Shown: positions 1 to 8,224, counted from the first letter of the stretch. The stretch: 64,000 nucleotides of DNA from Stigmatella aurantiaca (GCF_900109545.1 NZ_FOAP01000006.1:310001-374000); one strand, 5' to 3'. A program made the numbers and translations. The notes: a model not told the origin generated them from the sequence alone.

Positions 1-276
1 GTACGGCGAGAGCCCCGACAGCTTGATGTCCCCGCCGGCGCGGCGGTAGCCCTCCACGCGCGCCACCAGCGCCTTCACGCCGCGGTAGTCCAGGTGGCCC
101 ACCTCGCTGAAGTCGACCACCGCCTGGCGCAGCCCGCGCTGGAGCCGGCGCAGCAGATCCTCGGACACCTGCAGCAGGTCCTGCTCGCTCAGCTCCCCTT
201 CCAGGCACAGCGTCTCCACGCGCCCGCTCACCGCGCCCGCCGGGATGGACTGCCTCGACTCCGATGCCCAGTTCAT
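1..276 (-). CDS. STAS-domain protein (C-terminal part outside window)
   Basis: The reverse strand encodes 92 codons of a protein resembling an anti-sigma-factor antagonist or stand-alone STAS domain. The visible part has the usual alternation of strands and helices, with the segment AVVDFSEVGHLDYRGVKAL matching the STAS core where a phosphorylatable Ser/Thr normally follows the Asp-Phe strand. Here the equivalent position reads DYRG rather than DSSG, so classical phosphoregulation may be missing. The ATG at 276 follows GGTGGAGAG. It lies 46 bp downstream of mraZ on the same strand and is probably cotranscribed. The protein runs off the window edge, so total length and any second domain are unknown. 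Confidence 0.75.
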   Translation of the reverse strand, partial: MNWASESRQSIPAGAVSGRVETLCLEGELSEQDLLQVSEDLLRRLQRGLRQAVVDFSEVGHLDYRGVKALVARVEGYRRAGGDIKLSGLSPY

Positions 277-322
277 ACGCTCTCCACCCTCTCGGGTTTC
301 CCGTCTTCCGTCGAGAAATCGG

Positions 323-772
323 CTACTGCTTCAGCTCCGCGAGCACCCGCGCCACATCGGCCGAGTCCGCCGCGGCCCGCGCCTCTTCCTGGGCCTTGGC
401 CCAGCCGTCGCGGCTCCACAGCTCGATGACCTTCACCATCCCCACCCACACCAGGTCCTTCTCCAGCTTCGCGTGGGCCCGCAGCGAGGGAGGGATGAGG
501 ATCCGCCCCAGCTTGTCGAGCGGACACTCCTGCGCGCTCGCCACGTACAGCCGCATCAGCGTCTTCACCCCTGGCTCCATGGGGCTGCGCCGGCCCAGCG
601 CTGTCTCCAGCGCTTCCCACTCGCGCACCGGGTACGCGTGCAGGCACGGGTCCAACGCCGTGGTGAGGATGAGCCGCTCGTCGTAGGCGCCCACCAGCGT
701 TTCGCGGAGCCTCGCCGGGAGGCTCGTCCGCCCCTTTGCGTCAACTTGGTGCTCATAGACGCCACGGAACAC
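323..772 (-). CDS. mraZ: MraZ transcriptional regulator
   Basis: A 149-residue MraZ, the usual family length. Two AbrB/SpoVT-like half-domains are visible, each with the diagnostic motif: [13 protein letters not shown] near residue 11 and [13 protein letters not shown] near residue 86. The family forms ring oligomers that bind spaced TGGG-type repeats upstream of its own gene and, in E. coli, represses the dcw division and cell-wall operon. An array of such repeats and a sigma70 promoter lie directly upstream. The next gene on the strand is a STAS protein rather than the expected rsmH, so either the dcw cluster is interrupted or it continues beyond the window. Confidence 0.95.
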   Translation of the reverse strand: MFRGVYEHQVDAKGRTSLPARLRETLVGAYDERLILTTALDPCLHAYPVREWEALETALGRRSPMEPGVKTLMRLYVASAQECPLDKLGRILIPPSLRAHAKLEKDLVWVGMVKVIELWSRDGWAKAQEEARAAADSADVARVLAELKQ

Positions 773-798
773 GCGGAGCGCTTCCCCTCAGGAACGTT

Positions 799-854
799 CC
801 ACCACTTCACCACCGACAGGGACTTCTCACCACTTCTTCCCACCCTTTGCCACC
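799..854 (-). promoter_or_regulatory. MraZ-box array (10-bp-spaced GTGG repeats)
   Basis: Read on the minus strand, this stretch splits into consecutive 10-bp units: GGTGGCAAAG, GGTGGGAAGA, AGTGGTGAGA, a degenerate unit AGTCCCTGTC, GGTGGTGAAG, then TGGTGG. The 10-bp period with GTGG at a fixed phase is the arrangement known for MraZ operators. The array lies between the -10 element (864-869) and the mraZ start at 772, so bound MraZ would cover the start of transcription. This fits autorepression. Confidence 0.8.
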
Positions 855-863
855 GGGCCGCGG

Positions 864-892
864 AAAATACGCGTGGCTTCCCACCCGGTCAA
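864..892 (-). promoter_or_regulatory. sigma70 promoter of mraZ
   Basis: On the minus strand TTGACC (892-887) is followed by a 17-bp spacer and TATTTT (869-864). This near-consensus pair places transcription initiation around 857, immediately before the MraZ-box array. Confidence 0.7.
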
Positions 893-1080
893 GAAATGCA
901 ACAGGCATGGATCTGCCTGGGACGCGGTGTTGAATGCTTCGGGCCCGAAGTGTTGACAGCGGACAACCGCAAGCCGGGATCACTCAGGCCAGGCTGTCCT
1001 CCCCGACAACGCAGCCCCGCTCCGGGCGGCCTGGCCTTGTGTTTTCGGGCAGCACACCAGAGAGTTCATGGGTGAGCCCC

Positions 1081-1800
1081 ATGCAGAACTCTCCGGAGAA
1101 CGAGTCCAGCGTCCGCCTCAAGGTGTCCTACAAGACGCCCGAGGCCCTCATTGACGAGTACACCCGGAGCGTCAGCCAGGGCAGTGTCACCCTGGAGACG
1201 CGGCGCAGCCTGACGCGCGGCACGCGCTTCGTCTTCGAGATGCAGGCCGAAGGGGTGGACCGTCCGGTGGAGGTGGTGGGCGAAGTCGTCCACGTGACGC
1301 CCCGGCCGGGCGGCCGCTACCACCTGACCGTGCGCTACGGCATGAGCACGGACCGGGCCGCGCTCGACGCGGTGCTCCAGCGCATCTTCGCCCAGGAGCA
1401 GGAGAAGCTGCGGCGCTACCCGCGCATCCCGCTGAACGTGCGCGCCATCGAGTCCACGCCCTTCTCCCCGGCCTTCTACGTGCGGGACATCTCCCGCGGC
1501 GGCGTCGGCATGGAGGTGGATGCCGCCTCGCTGCCGCCCATGGTGCGCGTGGGCGCGCCCTTCCTCCTGGAGATGGAGCTGGCGCCCGGCCCGTTGCTGC
1601 TGCCCGGCGAGGTGGTGTGGACCTCGACGGCCTTCCGGGCCCACTCGCCCGTCACCCCCATCTTCGGCATCCACTTCAAGCCGCTGCCGCAGGAGACCGC
1701 GGACCGGCTGGAGGCGCTCTTGACGCTGGAGTCGCTGCCCCCCGGCCCCTGGTGGGCCCGCGTCTCCTTTGGCCAGGAGGCCCTCTCCCGGCTCACCTGA
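1081..1800 (+). CDS. PilZ-domain protein (TIGR02266-like N-terminal domain)
   Basis: A 239-residue cytoplasmic protein. The C-terminal half carries the PilZ c-di-GMP-binding signature: RRYPR near residue 111, then RDISRGGVG near 136. The N-terminal half (about 10-95) resembles the PilZ-like Myxococcus paralogous domain TIGR02266 and lacks the full ligand motif. The two together look like a degenerate plus a ligand-binding PilZ module. The reading frame is open further upstream, but ATG 1081 follows GGTGAG and starts a compositionally normal protein. It is divergent from mraZ across a 308-bp gap that holds the mraZ control region. Partner and output are unknown. Confidence 0.85.
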   Translation: MQNSPENESSVRLKVSYKTPEALIDEYTRSVSQGSVTLETRRSLTRGTRFVFEMQAEGVDRPVEVVGEVVHVTPRPGGRYHLTVRYGMSTDRAALDAVLQRIFAQEQEKLRRYPRIPLNVRAIESTPFSPAFYVRDISRGGVGMEVDAASLPPMVRVGAPFLLEMELAPGPLLLPGEVVWTSTAFRAHSPVTPIFGIHFKPLPQETADRLEALLTLESLPPGPWWARVSFGQEALSRLT

Positions 1801-1803
1801 GCC

Positions 1804-2595
1804 TTACGGGGCGGGCGTGGGGTACACCAGGCAGAGCGTCTCGAAGAGGGGCTCGCCCGGCGCGGTGTACACCCCGCTCAGCGCCCGCGCGGCCTGCGCC
1901 AGCTCGGTGCCAAACGAGGGCACCAGGCAGAGGTCCTCGGCCGTCTTGAAGCGGCCCTTGAGCAAGCCCAGCCCCCGGCGCAGCATGGCGATGTCCTGCT
2001 TGCCGCCGCGCACGGGGACGGAGGGCCCGTTGGGGTCGCCCCCGGGCAGCTTGCCCACGCTCGTGGACAGCTCGAAGCCATCCGCGCGCTGGATGATGCG
2101 CAGCTTGCCGGGCGCCACCTCCGCGAGCCACTCCCGGAAGCCCGCCTCGTCCCGCAGGACGAGCCGGTAGGCCACGTCCGCATCCGGGTGACGGAGCCAC
2201 ACCGCCTCGGCGGCCTGGCGCAGCACCGCCAGCAGCTCGGAGGTCTGGGCCAGGAAGGTGTCCGCGCCGGGCACGAGGAGCACGGCCTTGCCCCGCACGC
2301 GCCCGGCCAGCCGGGACGCCTCCGCCGGCGCGCGGGGCGAGAACGTCTCCCCGTCGAGCCGGACGGTCTCTCCCGCGAGCTCCAGCCGCAAGGCCTTCTC
2401 CGGGAGCGCCTCGCCGAACACCTCCGCGGGCGCGGGCTGGAGCCCGGGGTCTTCCCCGCCTCCGTCCTGCCCCGGGGCGGCCAGCGTGGGCAACGGCGCG
2501 GGCGCCAGGGTGGCGAGGGGCGCCGCGGGCTTCTCCTCCCGGCACCCCGCCCCCCACGCCAGCACGGCCAGCGCCGCCAGCGCCCTGCCCCTCAT
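1804..2595 (-). CDS. predicted lipoprotein of unknown function
   Basis: A 263-residue protein starting with a lipoprotein signal peptide and lipobox ending WGAGC (Cys18). After an Ala/Pro/Gly-rich linker (about 20-60) it has a compact domain without a family I recognise, in which residues LLLVPGADTFLAQT-like and RLVLRDEAG segments suggest two beta-alpha units followed by an ExbD/TonB-like spacing. This is only an impression. Its start overlaps the stop of the upstream phosphatase gene (ATGA), so the two are translationally coupled and probably act in the same envelope process. Convergent with the PilZ gene, 3 bp apart. Confidence 0.7.
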   Translation of the reverse strand: MRGRALAALAVLAWGAGCREEKPAAPLATLAPAPLPTLAAPGQDGGGEDPGLQPAPAEVFGEALPEKALRLELAGETVRLDGETFSPRAPAEASRLAGRVRGKAVLLVPGADTFLAQTSELLAVLRQAAEAVWLRHPDADVAYRLVLRDEAGFREWLAEVAPGKLRIIQRADGFELSTSVGKLPGGDPNGPSVPVRGGKQDIAMLRRGLGLLKGRFKTAEDLCLVPSFGTELAQAARALSGVYTAPGEPLFETLCLVYPTPAP

Positions 2596-3599
2596 GGCAC
2601 GGTGTTCCCGGCGGTGGACGCCTCCGGGGGAAATGCCTCGAGGACGCAGGCCGCATCGGCCAGCCCGTGCGTCGCGGCATGCCCGGCCGCCTCCCGCGCC
2701 TCGCGAAAGAGGACCATGTCCTGGAAGCGGCTGGCGTTGCCGGTGCGGCCCGCGTCGCGGATGTAGATGGCCTTCACGCGGCCGGGAAACTCCTCGCGGA
2801 TCTGCGCGTAGATTTCGGGGTCCTTCTCGCCCGAGTCCCCCACCAGCACCACCGGCTGGGGAAACTCGCGCAGCAACCGGCGGAGGGTGGGCTGCTTGTA
2901 GTTGGAGAGCGTGCCCGGGCCGAGGTTCCTCAGGTACAGCCCGAACGGGGGAAAACGGTGGCGCCCCAGGAAGGAGGCCACCCGCGGCACGTACTGCACG
3001 GGCGAGCCGCTCACCAGCGCGAAGGCCGGGGCCGCCGGGGCCCGGAGGCACCCATAGAAGTCCGCCATGCCGGGAACCACCTCCTGCGAGTCCGCATCGC
3101 GCAGCAGGGCCGACTCCACCAGCTTCGCGGGCCGGGTGACATGGCTGACCGCCAGCGTGTCATCGAAGTCCGAGATGACGAGAAAAGGGGTCTCGTCCGC
3201 GACGATCTCCACGCCCACGGTGGCCTCCGCCCCACCCGCCTTCGCCTGCGCCAGGGCGAACCCGGAGGCAAAGGACGTCCCCTCCGGCGGCGGCAGGTTC
3301 ACCTCGAAGTGCCCCTCGCAGCCGCTGGTCACCGTGGCGGTGGCCCCCTGGAAGGAGACCTCCACCCGGGCCCCTTCCCAGGCCGGGGCGGTGAGGCGGC
3401 GCAGGTTGCGCGACAGCACGGAGCTTCCCGCCGAGGGCGCCTCCTTCAGGACGCGCCCCTGGAGCACCACCCCCCGGGCCCGGCCCAGGGCCGGATAGAG
3501 CAGCACCGCGGGCCCCGCGGACGCGGGCACGGAGACAAGGAGCAGCACGGCGAGGAGCAGGTGGCTGACGCGCACGGGAAGGGCCCAAAGAGAACGCAC
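2592..3599 (-). CDS. App1-type (DUF2183) phosphatidate phosphatase-domain protein, exported
   Basis: About 335 residues. An N-terminal hydrophobic segment ending in PASAG is a probable Sec signal. A beta-rich domain (about 35-130) precedes a HAD-like catalytic core with DFDDTLAVS near residue 143, SGSPVQY, and the App1 hallmark GDSGEKDPEIY. App1 proteins hydrolyse phosphatidate. The exported location suggests action on periplasmic or outer-membrane lipid. The start is uncertain: GTG 3599 has AGGAGG only 3 nt upstream, GTG 3575 is an alternative, and an ATG at 3701 would run through the divergent promoter region. It is coupled to the downstream lipoprotein by a 4-bp overlap. Confidence 0.8.
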   Translation of the reverse strand: MRSLWALPVRVSHLLLAVLLLVSVPASAGPAVLLYPALGRARGVVLQGRVLKEAPSAGSSVLSRNLRRLTAPAWEGARVEVSFQGATATVTSGCEGHFEVNLPPPEGTSFASGFALAQAKAGGAEATVGVEIVADETPFLVISDFDDTLAVSHVTRPAKLVESALLRDADSQEVVPGMADFYGCLRAPAAPAFALVSGSPVQYVPRVASFLGRHRFPPFGLYLRNLGPGTLSNYKQPTLRRLLREFPQPVVLVGDSGEKDPEIYAQIREEFPGRVKAIYIRDAGRTGNASRFQDMVLFREAREAAGHAATHGLADAACVLEAFPPEASTAGNTVP

Positions 3600-3718
3600 C
3601 CGCCTCCTGTAGCGGAATGGAGCATCCTGTAGCCAAAAAATTGATCGCCGGGGCGTCTTCCCTACCCTGTCGCGCATGGAGACCGTGCCCACGGCGGGCA
3701 TGCGAGGAGAGAGCTGTC

Positions 3719-3922
3719 ATGAAGAAGTGGCTGACCATCCTGGCGCTGGGAACCGTGGCGACGGCGGCCGGAGCGATGTCTTCCCGGGTCAACGCCACCC
3801 CCGAGACCGGCCCCAGCGCGGCCGAGGTGGAGGCCCGGGTGGATGCGCGCCTGCGTGAGGTGCTTCACACCCACTTGGCGGCCCAGCAAGCGGATGCGCG
3901 CACGGCGGCAATCCTCCGGTAA
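3719..3922 (+). CDS. small exported protein
   Basis: A 67-residue protein with a classical Sec signal peptide (MKKW, hydrophobic stretch, cleavage plausible after GAMSS-type small residues) and a short charged helical mature part rich in Glu/Arg/Ala. GAGGAG lies at good spacing before ATG 3719. No family recognised. It is divergent from the App1 gene and 73 bp upstream of carD. The mature helix could be an envelope-associated peptide. Confidence 0.6.
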   Translation: MKKWLTILALGTVATAAGAMSSRVNATPETGPSAAEVEARVDARLREVLHTHLAAQQADARTAAILR

Positions 3923-3995
3923 TCTCGTGGCATCCTGCGGCGCTCGGTGGTACGACCGCCGCTTGAGCCCGTTGCCCTTACCCTAACGAGGGGAC

Positions 3996-4916
3996 ATGCC
4001 AGAAGGACTCCAGCTCTCCGTCGGTGACCGAGTGGTGTACCCCAACCAGGGGGTGTGCCTCATCTCGGCCATCGAAGTGAAAGAGGTGGCCGGTCAGAAG
4101 CTCACGTTCGTCACCATGCGCCGGGAAGAGGACGGCGCGGTGGTGATGGTGCCCCAGGCCAAGGTACAGGCCATTGGCGTGCGCAAAGTGGCTGGCCCTG
4201 AAGAGGTCGAGCAGATCTACGCATTCCTCCGGTCGGACAGTGACAAGGCCGACCTGGACTGGAAGCAGCGCGCCCGCACCAACCTGGACCGGATGACCCA
4301 GGGCGGCATCCTCGGCCTGGCCGAGGTCGTCAAGGGGCTCCAGGTGCTCAGCGAGCTGCGGCCGCTGCCCACCAAGGAGCGGGAGCTCTACGACAACGCC
4401 CGGCACCTGCTCGTCAGCGAGGTGGCCGCCGCGCTGAGCATTCCCGAGGTCAACGCCGAGGACTCCATCGACATCGTCCTGTTCCCGCCGGGCAAGGAGC
4501 GCCCCAAGCGCACCGCGGCGGAGTTCAAGACGCGCGGCGAGGACGACGAGGACCTGGGGCTCGAAGGCGACCTGCTGGGGCTCGAAGGCGACCTGGACCT
4601 GCCCGCCGAGGAGGAAGAGGCCCCGCCCGAGGAGGAGGCCGCCGAGTCCGAGGAAGCCGCCGGAGACGAGGACGAGGAGGGCGCCCCCAAGAAGGCCGCG
4701 CCCGCCACTGAAGAGGGCGCGGAGGGCGAGCCCCCGAAGCGCAAGCGGGGCCGTCCGCCCAAGCCCAAGCCGGAGGGCGAGGCCGCCGAGGCCGCCGCGC
4801 CCAAGAAGCGGGGCCGCCCGCCCAAGCCCAAGCCGGAGGGCGAGGCCGCCGCGCCCGCCGCGCCCAAGAAGCGGGGCCGTCCGCCCAAGAAGAAGCCCGA
4901 GGGTGAAACCGAGTAG
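3996..4916 (+). CDS. carD: CarD global transcription regulator (RNAP-binding, AT-hook)
   Basis: A 306-residue CarD. The N-terminal domain (about 1-160), starting LSVGDRVVYPNQGVC, is the CarD/CdnL/TRCF RNA-polymerase-interacting fold that contacts the beta subunit and CarG. It is followed by an acidic stretch (about 165-235) and a basic HMGA-like tail with three RGRPPK AT-hooks near residues 250, 271 and 291. M. xanthus CarD, as I recall it, has four such hooks, so this copy is slightly shorter. In M. xanthus CarD-CarG controls light-induced carotenogenesis, fruiting-body development and ECF-sigma promoters. GAGGGG precedes the ATG. carG follows after 20 bp. Confidence 0.97.
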   Translation: MPEGLQLSVGDRVVYPNQGVCLISAIEVKEVAGQKLTFVTMRREEDGAVVMVPQAKVQAIGVRKVAGPEEVEQIYAFLRSDSDKADLDWKQRARTNLDRMTQGGILGLAEVVKGLQVLSELRPLPTKERELYDNARHLLVSEVAAALSIPEVNAEDSIDIVLFPPGKERPKRTAAEFKTRGEDDEDLGLEGDLLGLEGDLDLPAEEEEAPPEEEAAESEEAAGDEDEEGAPKKAAPATEEGAEGEPPKRKRGRPPKPKPEGEAAEAAAPKKRGRPPKPKPEGEAAAPAAPKKRGRPPKKKPEGETE

Positions 4917-4936
4917 TTCCGCCGAGGTGATTGCCC

Positions 4937-5449
4937 GTGATTCGCGTGGTGACGCTGGACCCCTTCGATGACAAGCTGCTGGCCAAGTTCAGCCGCACGC
5001 TCTACACGGCGTTCGGCGTGGGCAGCGAGAACTCGGGCAGCGTGGAGCTGCCCGCCGGCCAGTCCGATCCCCTGGATGCCGAGAAGGTGCTGGAGCAGCT
5101 CAAGGGCGTGCGGGCCTACAAGGACGACAAGGTCCTGGTCCTCACCTCGCGCAAGCTGAAGGACCGGCAGCTGCCCAGCGGGACGGCGCCCACGCACGGC
5201 TTCGCGCGGTTCGGCAAGGACCGGGCGATCATCTCCACCCACGGCCACAAGGACCTGGAGGCGGGCCTCAAGGCCGTCTCCCGGCACGCGCTGCACCAGC
5301 TGGGGCACCTGTGGGAGCTGCACCACTGCCTGGATCCGCGCTGCTCCATGTACCCGCCCTGGACGCCGTCGTTCTCCGCGGGCGAAGCGAGCTTCTGTAC
5401 CTTCTGCCGCGAGAAAAGTGAGCAGAAGATCCGCCTTGCCAAGTCTTAG
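4937..5449 (+). CDS. carG: CarG, zinc-binding archaemetzincin-like partner of CarD
   Basis: A 170-residue archaemetzincin-like protein. The metzincin zinc motif HExxHxxGxxH appears near residue 120 as HQLGHLWELHH: the catalytic Glu is Gln and the Gly is Glu, so it should bind zinc but not hydrolyse peptides. The second zinc cluster is present as C(x4)CSM followed by CTFC. This matches M. xanthus CarG, which works as a non-enzymatic adaptor for CarD. GAGGTG lies 7 nt before GTG 4937, preferred over TTG 4931. The gene is in an operon with carD, and its last 32 bp overlap the next gene. Confidence 0.95.
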   Translation: MIRVVTLDPFDDKLLAKFSRTLYTAFGVGSENSGSVELPAGQSDPLDAEKVLEQLKGVRAYKDDKVLVLTSRKLKDRQLPSGTAPTHGFARFGKDRAIISTHGHKDLEAGLKAVSRHALHQLGHLWELHHCLDPRCSMYPPWTPSFSAGEASFCTFCREKSEQKIRLAKS

Positions 5450-6386
5450 CCGCACCCTGCGCGCCCTCCCCCTGGTGGAGCTGGGAGGGCTGCTGCTCGT
5501 GGCGGTGCTGTGCCTCGTCTTCCAGCTGCGGCTTCCCGGACGGCTCCCCACGGAGGCGGACCACCGCGCCGTGCGCGAGCACCTCCAGGCCCAGCTGCGC
5601 CCCGGGGACGCCGTGCTGCTCTTCCCCGGGTGGACGGAGCGCGCCCGGCTGTTCGTGCCCCCGGAAGTCCCCGTGTACGGCCACTGGGGCTCGGACCGCG
5701 AGGACCTGAAAGAGCATCCGCGCATCTGGGTGCTGGCCCAGCCGGAGCTGCCCCGGGCGGATGCGGCGGCCTTTCAGGAGGCGTTCCTGCCGGGCCGCAC
5801 CGTGGCGGGCGAACCCTTCCAGGCCGGCCCGCTCACGCTGACGCCCTACACGAATGGCCGGTACCGGCCGCGGCGCTGGAGCGCCCTCCAGGCCTTCGCC
5901 ACCGCCCGCGTCTACCTGGAGTCCCCGGAGGGCCAGCGCCAGCCGTGCCCCTTCAACGGCCAGGCCTACCGCTGCCCGGGAGCGCCCTACCTTTATATGG
6001 CGCCCGAGTGGCACGAGTTTCACTACGCCCCCCGCCGCTGCCTGTGGATGCACCCACCGGGCGGGGCCGGGCGGCTGGTGGCGGAGTTCGACGGGGTGCC
6101 CGGGGGCACGGGGCTCCGGCTGGAAGGCGGCCTCATCGCCGAGGCCGCCGTGCGCAAATCCCCGGCCCTCTCCCCCACGCGGATGGGCGTGGACGACGCG
6201 CAGACCCGCGAGCGGCTGCTGGAGATCGCCCTGCCTCCCGGACTGGAGGGCGTGCAGCAGGCGGAGCGGACCCTGCCCCCGGGTGAGCCGCGCACCGTGA
6301 AGGTCTGGACCCAGGCCACCCGCGCGGAGAGCCGGCAGGTGTGCCTGGACGTGTCCGCGCTAGGGCCCGCGGGAGGCGGAACGTGA
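5418..6386 (+). CDS. membrane-anchored protein of unknown function next to a glycosyltransferase
   Basis: A 322-residue protein with one N-terminal membrane segment (about 14-33) and a large, probably periplasmic remainder with several Cys (QPCPFNGQAYRCPG near 180; RRCLW near 207). No family recognised. The start is either GTG 5418, overlapping carG by 32 bp, or TTG 5436 with AGAAGA upstream. Its stop overlaps the glycosyltransferase start (TGATG), and the two likely form a functional pair in which this protein could bind or present the glycan or acceptor. Whether carD-carG read through into it is unknown. Confidence 0.65.
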   Translation: MSRRSALPSLSRTLRALPLVELGGLLLVAVLCLVFQLRLPGRLPTEADHRAVREHLQAQLRPGDAVLLFPGWTERARLFVPPEVPVYGHWGSDREDLKEHPRIWVLAQPELPRADAAAFQEAFLPGRTVAGEPFQAGPLTLTPYTNGRYRPRRWSALQAFATARVYLESPEGQRQPCPFNGQAYRCPGAPYLYMAPEWHEFHYAPRRCLWMHPPGGAGRLVAEFDGVPGGTGLRLEGGLIAEAAVRKSPALSPTRMGVDDAQTRERLLEIALPPGLEGVQQAERTLPPGEPRTVKVWTQATRAESRQVCLDVSALGPAGGGT

Positions 6387-8224
6387 TGCTCGGACGGGCT
6401 CCGACACGCGAGGAGCGGCGCCTGGCCTGGGGCCTGGGGCTGCTGGCGTTCGTGGCCCTGCTGCTGGCCGAGCGCGCGGTGGGCTTCGTGCGGGACGAGG
6501 GCATCTACTTCGCCGCCGCGGAGAGCTACGCGAACTGGTTCCGCCTGCTCTTCCAAGCGCCCACCACGGCGCTCACGGACACGGCCATCGTCCGCGCGTA
6601 CGACATCAACCACGAGCACCCGGTGCTCATGAAGCAGCTCTTCGGGCTCTCGCAGCTGCTCTTCCACGAGACGCTGGGGTGGCTGCGGCCCGCCACCGCC
6701 CTCCGCCTGCCCGCCCTGCTCCTGTCGGCCTCGGTGCCCCCGCTCCTGTTCCTGCTGGGCAGCGCGCTCTACGGGCGCGCCGCGGGGCTCTTCGCCGCCC
6801 TCAGCTTCCTGCTCGTTCCCCGCCATGCGTTCAACGCGGAGCTGGCGTGCTTCGACCTGCCCGTGGTGGCCATGTGGCTGCTCGTGGTCTACGCCTTCTG
6901 GCGCGCCCTGGAGGATGTGCGCTGGGGCTTCTGGAGCGGCCTCCTCTTCGGGCTGGCGCTCGCCACCAAGCACAACGCGCTCTTCCTGCCCTTCGTCCTG
7001 GCCCCCTTCGCGCTCTGGCGCGCGTGGACGGAGAGCGCGCACCAGCCGGCGGCCCGCGAGGGGCTCGGGCGCTTCGTGGGCGTGTTCTCCGCCACCGCGC
7101 TGCTCTATGCCCTGCTCTTCGTGGCGCAGGGGCCCGAGGGCTTCGTGCGGAAGTTCTTCCTGCTGAGCCCCCACGTGCTGCTCTTCGTGGCCATGGGCGG
7201 GAGCGCGGCCTGGGTGCTTCTCGGGCTGTACCGCACCCACGCGCCCACGGCCCGGGCGCTGCTGCCCCTCGCCGCCTTCGCGGTGGCGGGGCCCGTGCTC
7301 TTCTACCTGCACTGGCCCTACCTCTGGCACCACCCGGTGGAGCGCGCGGCCTGGTACCTCGCCTTCCACGCCCATCACGAGCACTACCCGTGGTTCTACC
7401 TGGGCGAGCTGCTCCGCGCGCCGCCCTTCCCCCTCGCGTACGTGCTGGTGAAGACGGCGCTCACGGTGCCCACGAGCCTCTTCGCCCCCATGGTGACGGG
7501 CTGGCTCGCGGTGGTGGGCCGGGCCCTGCTGAGCCTGTCGTCCCGCACGCGCGCCTGGGTGCAGCCGCCGTCCCTGTCCGAGGCCCTGGTGGCCGTGAAC
7601 GCGGTGGCCTCCCTCCTCATCATCAGTCACCCCCAGGTGCCCCACTTCGGCGGGGTGAAGCACTGGATTCCCTCCATGGCGTTCCTCGGGCTGCTGGCGG
7701 GGGCCGCGGTGGTGCGCGGCTGCAACGCCCTGCTCGAGCGGCTCCGGGCCCACCGCCCCACCCTGCCCGCCTGGGCGCTCCAGGCGCCCGTGTTCGCCCT
7801 GCTGATGCTGCCGGCGCTCGTGGGGCTCGTGCGGGTGTTCCCCTACGGCACGGGCTTCTACTCGGAGCTCGCGGGGGGCGTGCCCGGGGCGGCCTCGCTG
7901 GGCATGCAGCGCCAGTTCTGGTCCAGCCACGTGACGGGCGTGCTGCCGTGGATCAACGCGAACGCGAAGCCCGGGGCGCGGGTCTACTTCCACGAGGTGA
8001 CGGGCTACTCGGTGCGCGACTACCAGCGCAACGGCATGCTGCGGCCCGACATCCAGGCGGTGTGGAGCCCCTTCGAGGCGGACCTCGTCGCGTACCAGTA
8101 CCACCAGGAGTTCCGCTACCAGGAGTTCGAGATCTGGCAGGCCTTCGGCACGCGGACGCCCGTCACCGGGCTCTATGTGGACGAGACGCCGCACATCATC
8201 GTCTACCAGCGGCCGGGCGCCTGA
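6386..8224 (+). CDS. GT-C fold glycosyltransferase (ArnT/PMT-like family 39)
   Basis: A 612-residue integral membrane protein with about 11-12 hydrophobic segments. Features typical of polyprenyl-phosphate-sugar-dependent GT-C enzymes are present: an acidic DEGIYFAAAE motif in the first periplasmic loop near residue 35, HPVLMKQ near 75, and an H-rich loop WHHPVERA. Such enzymes move a sugar from a lipid-phosphate donor to lipid, protein or glycan in the periplasm. GGGAGG lies at good spacing before ATG 6386, which overlaps the upstream stop by one base. Acceptor and donor cannot be deduced. Confidence 0.8.
   Translation: MLGRAPTREERRLAWGLGLLAFVALLLAERAVGFVRDEGIYFAAAESYANWFRLLFQAPTTALTDTAIVRAYDINHEHPVLMKQLFGLSQLLFHETLGWLRPATALRLPALLLSASVPPLLFLLGSALYGRAAGLFAALSFLLVPRHAFNAELACFDLPVVAMWLLVVYAFWRALEDVRWGFWSGLLFGLALATKHNALFLPFVLAPFALWRAWTESAHQPAAREGLGRFVGVFSATALLYALLFVAQGPEGFVRKFFLLSPHVLLFVAMGGSAAWVLLGLYRTHAPTARALLPLAAFAVAGPVLFYLHWPYLWHHPVERAAWYLAFHAHHEHYPWFYLGELLRAPPFPLAYVLVKTALTVPTSLFAPMVTGWLAVVGRALLSLSSRTRAWVQPPSLSEALVAVNAVASLLIISHPQVPHFGGVKHWIPSMAFLGLLAGAAVVRGCNALLERLRAHRPTLPAWALQAPVFALLMLPALVGLVRVFPYGTGFYSELAGGVPGAASLGMQRQFWSSHVTGVLPWINANAKPGARVYFHEVTGYSVRDYQRNGMLRPDIQAVWSPFEADLVAYQYHQEFRYQEFEIWQAFGTRTPVTGLYVDETPHIIVYQRPGA

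Noticed and set aside
953..958. TTGACA as -35 of the PilZ gene at 1081
   Set aside because: No acceptable -10 lies 16-18 bp downstream (GGGATC).
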